A stretch of 24,713 nucleotides of DNA from JAHDCC01 sp964551835. GTDB taxonomy: Bacteria > Actinomycetota > Acidimicrobiia > Acidimicrobiales > SZUA-35. The position numbers and the translations under genes are program-made. This document shows, one piece after another, positions 6,432-13,265 of the stretch; position 1 is the stretch's first letter; every line of letters starts with the position of its first letter. The notes below the pieces were generated by a model. It was not told the origin of the DNA, did not search any database, and saw only the letters and a list, made by a program, of their open reading frames with translations. Where the stretch lies: positions 1-24,713 of the forward strand of contig CAZKEM010000053.1 in NCBI GenBank assembly GCA_964551835.1. The letters run 5' to 3'.

Positions 6432-7655
6432 GTGAGCGTGGCTTTAGTAGTTCAGAAATTTGGAGGAACGTCGGTAGCGGATCCTGAACGGATGCGTAAT
6501 GTAGCCGACCACGTTGCTCGCTGTCGTCGCCGAGGAGACTCGGTAGTGCTCGTTGTGTCAGCCATGGGTAAAGAGACAGACGAACTTCTCAGAATGGCCG
6601 AACGGGTATCGACGACTCGTCCAGGTCGCGAAATGGACATGTTGGTTACCGCAGGGGAGCGCAAAGCCGTGGCACTCCTCGGTATGGCGCTCGCTGACCT
6701 CGGTGTCGACGCATTTTCGTTTACGGGTAGTCAAGCTGGGTTCGTGACCGACACGAATCATCGGAATGCTCGAATTCTTGAAGTAAACCCAAGCCGGGTA
6801 GCCGATGCGGTGGCGGACGGAATCGTACCTGTTGTGGCCGGTTCCCAAGGTGTCTCCACCGAAAAGGATGTGACGTTTCTTGGTCGTGGAGGCTCTGATA
6901 CCACTGCTGTAGCGTTGGCTAAAGCTCTCGATGCGGACATATGCGAGCTCTACACCGATGTGTCTGGAGTTTTTACCTCCGACCCACGGATTGTGACCGC
7001 AGCGACAAAGATCGCTTCGATTACGTTCGATGAACTTCTAGAAATGACCGCAACCGGTTGCCCCAAGCCCGCGATGCGGTCGGTCGAAGTTGCCCACAGT
7101 CATGGCGTCGCCCTTCACGTTCGTTCAGCCTTCACCTGGGAAACAGGAACCCTCGTTATCAACACGGAGAAAGACATGGAACAGCCAATAGTCCGAGCGG
7201 TAACACACGACATGTCCGAGTCGAAAATTACGGTCTCCAAAGTCCCAGATACGCCAGGAGTCGCTGCAACGCTGTTCCGGATGTTGGCTGACGAGTCGAT
7301 CGACGTTGACATGATCGTTCAAAATACTTCAGATGCTGGAGTTACCGATATTTCTTTTACGGTGCCTTCAGACCAATTGGTTTCTGTCGGAAAGCTGTTG
7401 GAAGCTGACACGATCAGCGAGCTTGGTGCCGAGTCAATCGCCACCGACGATTCAATCGGACGAGTGTCGGTAGTCGGTGCAGGCATGAAGTCAAATCCAG
7501 GTGTTGCCGCAACTGTGTTTGAAGTACTTGCTGCCAACGACATCAATATTCAAATGATTTCTACATCGGCCATTCGAATTAGTTGTGTGATCGAAGCTGA
7601 ACGATGTGAAGAAGCTGTGCAGCTACTTCACACAGCGATGGGCCTGGACGCCTAG
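6432..7655 (+). CDS. lysC: Aspartate kinase (lysine/threonine-sensitive type with two ACT domains)
   Basis: It phosphorylates aspartate, the first step toward lysine/diaminopimelate, threonine and methionine. The 407-residue product has the N-terminal KFGGTSV motif (residues 9-15), kinase-domain sequences GRGGSDTTAVALA and LYTDVSGVFTSDPRIV, and two ACT domains after about residue 258. These are KITVSKVPDTPGVAATLF and RVSVVGAGMKSNPGVAATVF, arranged as in the corynebacterial and mycobacterial enzymes regulated by Lys plus Thr. GTG 6432 opens the longest form; GTG 6438 would give MALVVQKFGGTS, closer to the usual N-terminus. No strong Shine-Dalgarno precedes either. asd follows on the same strand with a gap of 57 nt, so the two probably form an operon. 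Confidence 0.95.
   Translation: MSVALVVQKFGGTSVADPERMRNVADHVARCRRRGDSVVLVVSAMGKETDELLRMAERVSTTRPGREMDMLVTAGERKAVALLGMALADLGVDAFSFTGSQAGFVTDTNHRNARILEVNPSRVADAVADGIVPVVAGSQGVSTEKDVTFLGRGGSDTTAVALAKALDADICELYTDVSGVFTSDPRIVTAATKIASITFDELLEMTATGCPKPAMRSVEVAHSHGVALHVRSAFTWETGTLVINTEKDMEQPIVRAVTHDMSESKITVSKVPDTPGVAATLFRMLADESIDVDMIVQNTSDAGVTDISFTVPSDQLVSVGKLLEADTISELGAESIATDDSIGRVSVVGAGMKSNPGVAATVFEVLAANDINIQMISTSAIRISCVIEAERCEEAVQLLHTAMGLDA
7166..7178 (+). promoter_or_regulatory. Internal ribosome-binding site and start for the LysC beta subunit
   Basis: GGAG (7166-7169) lies 6 nt before an in-frame ATG at 7176, codon 249 of lysC, at the boundary between kinase and ACT domains. Translation from here gives a 159-residue ACT-only protein. 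In C. glutamicum the beta subunit begins at almost the same codon (about 250), giving an alpha2beta2 enzyme. Confidence 0.6.
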
Positions 7656-7712
7656 TCTGCTCCGGTCGTAATTCGAGCACCGTCTTGCGAATTGTGCACT
7701 ACCTTTAAAGCT

Positions 7713-8732
7713 ATGCGTATAGGTATCTTTGGTGCAACTGGTCAAGTCGGAAACGTTATGCGGGCGCTGCTCTCAGAACGGGACATTCCCATAACTGAAA
7801 TGCGTTACTTCGCCTCTGCCCGGTCGGCTGGTAAGACGCTGGATTGGGAAGGTAGCGAGGTCCAGGTTGAGGATGCGGCCACCGCGGACTACTCCGGGCT
7901 CGATATTGCACTATTTTCCGCTGGCGGCAAGGCATCCAAAGAGCTAGCGCCAAAGGTGGCGGCAGCCGGGGCTGTTGTCATCGATAATTCATCTGCTTGG
8001 AGACGCGACCCCGACGTTCCATTGGTCGTCGCTGGGGTGAACGACGCCGCTGCCGCTGATCGCCCGAAAGGTATTATCGCTAACCCAAATTGCACCACCA
8101 TGGTTGCGATGCCTGTTCTCAAACCGCTGCACGCTGAAGCAAGCCTCCGAGCTCTGGTCGTTAGCACGTTCCAAGCCGTTTCTGGCTCTGGTTTGGCCGG
8201 CGTGGACGAGCTCGCTCAGCAGGTCTCCAAGGTAGGCGACGCTACTTCACTCACCTACGACGGTCGAGCGGTCGATTTCGGCCAACCAGAAACCTATGTC
8301 GAACCGATCGCCTACAACGTTGTACCTTGGGCAGGCAACGATTCTGGAGACGGTTCGGGCGAAACCGACGAGGAGCAGAAGTTGCGGTTCGAGAGTCGTA
8401 AGATCCTCGGGATCCCGGCCCTCACGGTGTCAGGCACTTGCGTACGGGTCCCGGTTTTTACGGGGCATTCGCTGGCGATCAATGCCAAATTTGACCAGGC
8501 GATTTCGGTCGGCCGGGCGACCGAGCTACTGGTCGAAGCCGACGGTGTCGTCTTAGACGATGTTCCAACGCCGCTTAAGGCAGCAGGCATTGACCCTTCG
8601 GTGGTTGGTCGTATTCGTCGAGATGAGACGGTTCTGCACGGCCTTTCCCTGTTTGTTTCGGGCGACAATCTCCGAAAGGGAGCAGCTCTAAACGCTGTCC
8701 AGGTGGCCGAGCTGATTGCCGGAATCCGCTAG
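7713..8732 (+). CDS. asd: Aspartate-semialdehyde dehydrogenase
   Basis: It reduces aspartyl phosphate to aspartate semialdehyde with NADPH, directly after LysC. With ATG 7713 it has 339 residues. It opens with the Rossmann motif GIFGATGQVGNVM, has the catalytic Cys127 in NPNCTT, the substrate-binding Q in VSTFQAVSGSG, and the catalytic His in RVPVFTGHSLAIN; all are typical of the bacterial family. An in-frame TTG at 7692 would add seven residues (MCTTFKA) that are not family-like, so ATG 7713 is preferred. No obvious Shine-Dalgarno precedes it. It lies in tandem with lysC, and the pair matches the order common in actinobacteria. Confidence 0.95.
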   Translation: MRIGIFGATGQVGNVMRALLSERDIPITEMRYFASARSAGKTLDWEGSEVQVEDAATADYSGLDIALFSAGGKASKELAPKVAAAGAVVIDNSSAWRRDPDVPLVVAGVNDAAAADRPKGIIANPNCTTMVAMPVLKPLHAEASLRALVVSTFQAVSGSGLAGVDELAQQVSKVGDATSLTYDGRAVDFGQPETYVEPIAYNVVPWAGNDSGDGSGETDEEQKLRFESRKILGIPALTVSGTCVRVPVFTGHSLAINAKFDQAISVGRATELLVEADGVVLDDVPTPLKAAGIDPSVVGRIRRDETVLHGLSLFVSGDNLRKGAALNAVQVAELIAGIR

Positions 8733-8782
8733 CAAGGTGATCCATGTTGATTCGGCTAGACTTACGGCCAGGGTTGTATTAG

Positions 8783-8788
8783 TATACT
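8783..8788 (+). promoter_or_regulatory. Candidate -10 element of the kinase gene
   Basis: TATACT stands in the 124-nt gap between asd and the kinase gene, about 70 nt before its ATG. The best -35 positions (CTTACG at 8761-8766, 16-nt spacer) are weak. Confidence 0.35.
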
Positions 8789-8856
8789 GCGGGTGGTCAT
8801 AGAGCTGCGAAACAGCGTTTGGTGGTTGCCGCACTCTTGAAAAGGGTATTGAGCGT

Positions 8857-11058
8857 ATGGATCTCGGAATTCCCGGCATGGAGAATATCGTACCTGTTGG
8901 CCAGGGAGGGTCTGCCGTGGTATACCGCTGTCGGCAGGTCAACCTTGATCGAACTGTTGCGGTTAAGGTTCTCCGTGAGTCGTGGGATGAGGCGAGCAAG
9001 AAACGATTCGACAGTGAACGGCGCGCTATGGGTCGTCTCTCAGAAGACGTTGGTATCGTTCCGATATACGAGTCAGACGAAACCGCTCACGGTGACCCGT
9101 ATTTCGTAATGCCGTACTACGAAAATGGTTCGCTTCAAGGCCGGATCGACTCATTCGGTGCCGTCGAATGGACCGAAGCGGTTGGTCTGATCGAAGCCGT
9201 TGCGGTGACTATTTCAAAGGCTCACGCAGCAGACATTATCCATCGAGATATTAAGCCGGCAAACCTGCTCGTCGACAATGGGGGCCGCCCACTTGTCGGT
9301 GACTTTGGGATCGCCCGGATCGCATCTGATCTAAGTGGAGCTACCACCCAGTCGGCGTATTTCACGCCAGCCTTCAGTCCACCGGAGCTGTTCACAGCCA
9401 GTGGTACGACGCACCCGACGGTCGATGTTTATGGCCTTGGAGCGACGCTTTGGTCGTTGCTTGCTGGCGCCCCACCGTTTATCGTTCCCAATGAAACGGT
9501 TAGTTCCGTGACGCTGCTATCTCGCGTGGTTAACGAACCGGTCGGTGACCTTCGTGCTTCTGTACCCGCACAGATTTGTGACGTGGTCGAGCAGGCTATG
9601 GCCAAGAGCCCCGAGGATCGGCACCAGACTGTGGACGATTTTCTATTCGCTCTCCGGCGGTCGAGAGGAATCGTGGAAGGTACGATTCATTCGCCTGAGG
9701 AGTTCGAAGAACCCCTCGATTTTTACGCAGAACAGACCGCCCAGTTCGAATCCATCGGCGAAAGTATTCCCGATCCGGCACCAAGCGTTCCCGTTGGAGA
9801 ACGCGCTGGCTTGGCGTTAAAACCGTCCTGGGCAGTATCGACCGGCGGCGGTACGAGCTCGGCTGTCGCTGCGATTCAACAAGCCGAACGGGGCGACTTT
9901 GACGCTCCCAAAACAGAATCGTCTCACCCGAGCCGGAATGCCTGGTTAGCTATTGCAGCCGCCTCGGCAGTATTGGTCGGCTTAGTTGGACTTCTAGTGT
10001 GGCAAAACTCTAGGTCGGATGAGACCGACGGCTCGACGCCCAACGAGGCTGCTTCTGGAAATCGAGCTGGTAGCCCTGTTGAAAACGACCTGCCTGAAGA
10101 TTCGATCTTCACTGACGCAACCGAAGTGGTCGAACTTGAAGGCGCCGATTCGAGTGGGTCTAACCCGTTCACGCTACCTGATTCATTCGCTTCCGCTCAA
10201 CGTTCTGTGTACAACGGTTCCGACCTAGCTGCACCGCTAAAAGTCCAAACGAGTGTCAGCGATTTGACCTCAACATCGGCAACTGTTTGGGCCTACTCTG
10301 ATACGTGCGCTCTCGCTCAGTTCACCAGTAATAACGGAATTTTCGTCTCGCCTGGTTGGCCCAGCATGGACGAATGTCAAAACGTGTACCAACAGACCTT
10401 GACCGGTCTCGAACCGGGTCGCCCATACCTGTTCTCGATCAACATTTATTCTGAGTCGGCGAAGCCGGTACGAGTTCTTGTGGAGTTCCTAACTCCGACC
10501 GATGACAACTCACCGTTGATGATCGAGGGGCTTCGTTTGGACCGTGTAGGGTCCGACGTGGTTGGCATCTCGTTTACGACAACAAATTGTTCGGTCATCA
10601 AAGTGGAACGACCCTCTGACAGCTTCCGAGACGACGATTGGCCTTACGCTGCACCAGAAACCTGTCGAACGGAACATTCCTATGACGCAACCTCTCTTGA
10701 CTCGAACTCGATATTCGACCTTGGAGTTTCTGCGATTGACGAGTCCGGACAACTCGTTCATGTTGGAATCACGGCCGCCACCGAGCCGGTCGACGGGGAT
10801 CCACCAGAAATTGTCGACGAGCGGGTCGAGAAGCTGACCGACAGTACCGCAAAGGTCTCGTTCGAGACCGACGTGTGTTCCACTCCGACATTGGTTCTCG
10901 ACGATGGCAGAGTCGTGCTCTTGGTGGGGCAGGGTTGCCAGACAATGCACAGCTACGTGATGACGCAGTTGGAGCCGGGGCAGGAATACGAAGTGCAGGT
11001 TACTGCCAGAAACGACTCGGGCGAGGCAGAAGTTAAGACGGTAACGTTTACTGCCTAG
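8857..11058 (+). CDS. Transmembrane Ser/Thr protein kinase with three Fn3-like extracellular modules
   Basis: The 733-residue product starts at ATG 8857 after AAAGGG with about 10-nt spacing. The N-terminal Hanks-type kinase has the glycine loop GQGGSAVVY, ATP lysine K37 (VAVKV), HRDIKPAN with catalytic D131, DFG at 149-151 and SPPE in place of APE. All catalytic residues are present, so activity is expected. A 100-residue linker leads to one transmembrane helix (about 362-383). The outer part has an acidic linker and three beta-sandwich repeats resembling fibronectin type III at about 460-548, 553-645 and 649-733. Each carries one cysteine pair (484/507, 578/602, 674/694). PASTA domains, usual in PknB, are absent. 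The ligand is unknown; cell-surface sensing is inferred from topology. Confidence 0.9.
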   Translation: MDLGIPGMENIVPVGQGGSAVVYRCRQVNLDRTVAVKVLRESWDEASKKRFDSERRAMGRLSEDVGIVPIYESDETAHGDPYFVMPYYENGSLQGRIDSFGAVEWTEAVGLIEAVAVTISKAHAADIIHRDIKPANLLVDNGGRPLVGDFGIARIASDLSGATTQSAYFTPAFSPPELFTASGTTHPTVDVYGLGATLWSLLAGAPPFIVPNETVSSVTLLSRVVNEPVGDLRASVPAQICDVVEQAMAKSPEDRHQTVDDFLFALRRSRGIVEGTIHSPEEFEEPLDFYAEQTAQFESIGESIPDPAPSVPVGERAGLALKPSWAVSTGGGTSSAVAAIQQAERGDFDAPKTESSHPSRNAWLAIAAASAVLVGLVGLLVWQNSRSDETDGSTPNEAASGNRAGSPVENDLPEDSIFTDATEVVELEGADSSGSNPFTLPDSFASAQRSVYNGSDLAAPLKVQTSVSDLTSTSATVWAYSDTCALAQFTSNNGIFVSPGWPSMDECQNVYQQTLTGLEPGRPYLFSINIYSESAKPVRVLVEFLTPTDDNSPLMIEGLRLDRVGSDVVGISFTTTNCSVIKVERPSDSFRDDDWPYAAPETCRTEHSYDATSLDSNSIFDLGVSAIDESGQLVHVGITAATEPVDGDPPEIVDERVEKLTDSTAKVSFETDVCSTPTLVLDDGRVVLLVGQGCQTMHSYVMTQLEPGQEYEVQVTARNDSGEAEVKTVTFTA

Positions 11059-11072
11059 GTTTAACGACCCTG

Positions 11073-11324
11073 CTACGGTGGGTTCTCAACGTAGCGTTGA
11101 GCGGCGTCTTCGAGTTGAAGGTCTAGCTGATTAGCGATTGAGCTTAGCCAAGCCAACACGTCGCCGAGTTCGTGGAGTTGGTCTTGTTTTGTGCCCTTCC
11201 TGATCGCTTGGGCCAGTTCGCCGGTTTCTTCGCATAGCCATGCAACCGAGGCAGCCAGCCCTCGCTCTCGGTCGACATCTCCATAGAGCTCATCCATGAG
11301 TGCTTGAAAGTCGTGCAGGTTCAT
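11073..11324 (-). CDS. MazG-like nucleotide pyrophosphohydrolase
   Basis: The 83-residue all-helical protein has the MazG-fold metal-binding motifs EETGE (residues 32-36) and ELGD (52-55), spaced as in small single-domain MazG/all-alpha NTP-PPases. Such enzymes hydrolyse (d)NTPs to monophosphates and act in house-cleaning; the exact substrate cannot be read from sequence. It starts 12 nt after the STAS gene stop on the same strand, so the two are probably co-transcribed. The 3' end faces the kinase gene with only 14 nt between the stops. Confidence 0.85.
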   Translation of the reverse strand: MNLHDFQALMDELYGDVDRERGLAASVAWLCEETGELAQAIRKGTKQDQLHELGDVLAWLSSIANQLDLQLEDAAQRYVENPP

Positions 11325-11336
11325 AACAAACGTCGA

Positions 11337-11702
11337 CTAGCTGTCTGGGTTCGCCTTCTTCTCAAGCTCTTCGGCCAGAGCTTCTTCTGCATCCTCGATT
11401 GATTCAGTCACGGGGACAATTCGGTCAAACCCAGTCGTATGTAACAGGCGGGTCAAGGCCGGCCGTGAACACGCAACAGCGACTGCGCAATCAGCCTCTC
11501 TTGTTCGGCGTATGCCGCCGATAAGAGCGCCGAGACCAGCTGAGTCCATAAATGGCACTTCGGACAGGTCAATCAGTAGGTGTGTCTTGCCTGCAAGCTC
11601 CGTGAGCGTCTCACGAAAAGCGCCAACCGTATATGCATCTAGTTCACCAGAAGGGCGACACAACGTGTATTGTTCGGTCTCTTCGACTTCGATTTCGAGC
11701 AC
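11337..11702 (-). CDS. STAS-domain anti-sigma factor antagonist
   Basis: The 121-residue protein spans one STAS domain (SpoIIAA/RsbV type). IDLSEVPFMDSAGLGAL holds the conserved phosphorylatable Ser54 in the D-S-A-G-L motif, and the N-terminal strand pair (YTLCRPSGELDAYTV) fits. Such proteins bind an anti-sigma kinase when unphosphorylated and so free a sigma factor. No partner RsbW-type kinase or sigma factor lies in the window. The start is GTG 11702, with GGGAAGGA 8 nt upstream. A helical acidic tail (EDAEEALAEELEKK) extends beyond the domain. Confidence 0.9.
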   Translation of the reverse strand: MLEIEVEETEQYTLCRPSGELDAYTVGAFRETLTELAGKTHLLIDLSEVPFMDSAGLGALIGGIRRTREADCAVAVACSRPALTRLLHTTGFDRIVPVTESIEDAEEALAEELEKKANPDS

Positions 11703-11811
11703 TAGATAATCCTTCCCAACAAACCCAAAACCAAATTGTAGGGTTTCGGATGTGATAGTAGCGTTATATTACCCTATGAGTGGTTTGCGGTGGCCGCGCT
11801 AGCATTTGATT
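11703..11811. promoter_or_regulatory. Divergent intergenic region between STAS and response-regulator genes
   Basis: This A+T-rich stretch has TTATATTA (11764-11771), which on the reverse strand reads TAATATAA and could serve as a -10 for the STAS-mazG pair. A short inverted pair TAGGGT (11739-11744) and ACCCTA (11771-11776) brackets it. TAGCAT (11800-11805) lies 7 nt before GTG 11812 and would fit a leaderless start of the + strand gene. No convincing -35 hexamers were seen. Confidence 0.3.
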
Positions 11812-12210
11812 GTGACCATTGTTTTGCTAGCAACCGATTCCGATGACCTGTTCCGCAGCGTTGACGCTGCGCTTGCCGCAGACGACGTAGAAGTACAACG
11901 AATAACCGAAGGTTCGAGCGTTGTGCCCGCCATTCAGGCTGTTCAGCCCGATTTTGTGCTGTTGGATTTACAAATCGGGAACATGGGCGGAGTTGCCGCC
12001 TGTATTGCGATCCGCCAGGAAGAAGGGGCTCAACGACTAGATCAGCGGCCAGTTGCCCTCCTGCTTGATCGCAAAGATGACATCTTCATTGCACAACAAG
12101 CAAAGGCCGATGGATGGTTGATTAAGCCACTTAATTCATTGCGACTACGCAAGTTGTTCACCACCCTTTCCGATGGCGAAAGTTACCACGAACAGCTAGT
12201 TCCTGACTAG
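11812..12210 (+). CDS. Stand-alone response-regulator receiver domain
   Basis: The 132-residue product from GTG 11812 (a TTG two codons upstream is possible) consists of one CheY-like domain. It has the acidic pair at D9-D12 (TDSDD), phospho-acceptor D52 in VLLDLQIGNMGG, and K105 in GWLIKPLN. The Thr/Ser switch position after strand 4 is not obvious (VALLLDRK). There is no output domain, so it should act through protein contacts. No histidine kinase is adjacent. It is divergent from the STAS gene, and a link with that phospho-signalling pair or with the nearby Ser/Thr kinase is only positional inference. Confidence 0.85.
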   Translation: MTIVLLATDSDDLFRSVDAALAADDVEVQRITEGSSVVPAIQAVQPDFVLLDLQIGNMGGVAACIAIRQEEGAQRLDQRPVALLLDRKDDIFIAQQAKADGWLIKPLNSLRLRKLFTTLSDGESYHEQLVPD

Positions 12211-12299
12211 TTCAGCTAGGGCTTGTTTCCGATGATGATCCAAGTTGGCACTAGTTTGATGTAACTTTTTGCACAGTTGGGGCGTCAGATACTCATGAA

Positions 12300-12344
12300 G
12301 GCCACGCTAATCCGAAGAGGCGAACTGCGTCAGCTGGCGTGGCC
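12300..12344 (+). promoter_or_regulatory. Stem-loop in the aquaporin 5' region
   Basis: GGCCACGCTA (12300-12309) pairs with TGGCGTGGCC (12335-12344) over 10 bp, including one G-U pair, and closes a 25-nt loop. The stem ends 6 nt before the GGGAGG ribosome-binding site (12351-12356) of the aquaporin gene. It could be a regulatory leader structure; it does not match any riboswitch class I know. Confidence 0.4.
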
Positions 12345-12365
12345 GGACATGGGAGGCACATAGAA

Positions 12366-13115
12366 ATGCACATGAAGGAGTTAGCTGCCGAGTTTTTCGG
12401 TACGTTCTGGCTGGTCTTGGGCGGCGTAGGGTCGGCACTTTTCGCCGCACTCTTTTTTGCTGGTGACACCGAAATTGGTATCGGCCTCGTCGGCGTCAGC
12501 TTGGCGTTCGGTTTGACCGTCGTGACGGGCGCATACGCGGTGGGTCACATCTCAGGTGGTCACTTCAACCCTGCGGTAACTTTAGGGGTAGCGGCTGGTG
12601 GGCGGTTCAACGCTTCAAAGATCCCGGGCTACATTATCGCCCAAGTTCTCGGTGGTATCGCAGCCGCTGCGTTGATGGGTTTCCTCATCAAAGAAGCCGA
12701 CGGCGGCTCGATCGGGACCTTGGCATCCAACGGTTACGGCGTTGCCGAAGGAGCAGACGGGTTTGGTTCGCCTGGCGGCTATAGCCTGGCGGCCGTTCTG
12801 GTAGCTGAAGTTGTATTCACGGCAATCTTTCTGATTGTGATCATGGGTGCAACAGCAAAACGAGCTGCCGCCGGATTTGGTGGACTAGCGATTGGTCTTT
12901 GTCTGACCCTCATTCACTTGGTCACTATCCCGATCAGTAACACCAGTGTTAACCCGGCTCGTTCTACCGGACCTGCGCTAATCGCAGCGGCGGATGGAAC
13001 AAGCGCTCCGATGGAACAACTCTGGGTGTTCTGGGTCGCACCAATTGTCGGCGGTATCTTGGGTGGGCTTATCTACAAGTACCTCTTGGACTCTGATGCC
13101 GACATCATTGAGTAG
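12366..13115 (+). CDS. aqpZ: Aquaporin Z-type water channel
   Basis: The 249-residue product starts at ATG 12366, 9 nt after GGGAGG; the longer GTG 12339 frame runs through a hairpin and is disfavoured. Six membrane helices and both pore motifs are present: NPA at 68-70 (HFNPAVT) and 196-198 (VNPARS). The selectivity filter equals that of E. coli AqpZ: F48, H184, T193 and R199 at the same spacing as F43, H174, T183 and R189. This predicts a strict water channel rather than a glycerol facilitator. The region 112-137 between helices is longer and Gly-rich. It stands alone, followed by a terminator-like hairpin. Confidence 0.95.
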   Translation: MHMKELAAEFFGTFWLVLGGVGSALFAALFFAGDTEIGIGLVGVSLAFGLTVVTGAYAVGHISGGHFNPAVTLGVAAGGRFNASKIPGYIIAQVLGGIAAAALMGFLIKEADGGSIGTLASNGYGVAEGADGFGSPGGYSLAAVLVAEVVFTAIFLIVIMGATAKRAAAGFGGLAIGLCLTLIHLVTIPISNTSVNPARSTGPALIAAADGTSAPMEQLWVFWVAPIVGGILGGLIYKYLLDSDADIIE

Positions 13116-13140
13116 TACACACGGCTACATTTGCCACTAG

Positions 13141-13187
13141 CTGAACTTGGACCCTGGGTCTCATCTAACGATGGGCCTAGGGTTCAG
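13141..13187 (+). terminator. Hairpin after aqpZ, probable terminator
   Basis: CTGAAC (13141-13146) can pair with GTTCAG (13182-13187), and within it ACCCTGGGTCT pairs with GGGCCTAGGGT (G-U pairs included) around the loop CATCTAACGAT. A short T run (ATTTT, 13191-13195) follows. It lies 25 nt after the aqpZ stop. Confidence 0.5.
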
Positions 13188-13230
13188 TACATTTTGGTGG
13201 GTTTTCTTTGTTAACGATCTTGGTTCAAAG

Positions 13231-13258
13231 TTGTCAGCTCAACAAATAACGGTAAATG
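13231..13258 (+). promoter_or_regulatory. Candidate promoter of glnS, leaderless
   Basis: TTGTCA (13231-13236) and TAAATG (13253-13258) are 16 nt apart. Transcription would begin about 13265-13266, exactly at the GTG start, and no usable Shine-Dalgarno is present. Confidence 0.45.
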
Positions 13259-13265
13259 TAAGAGC

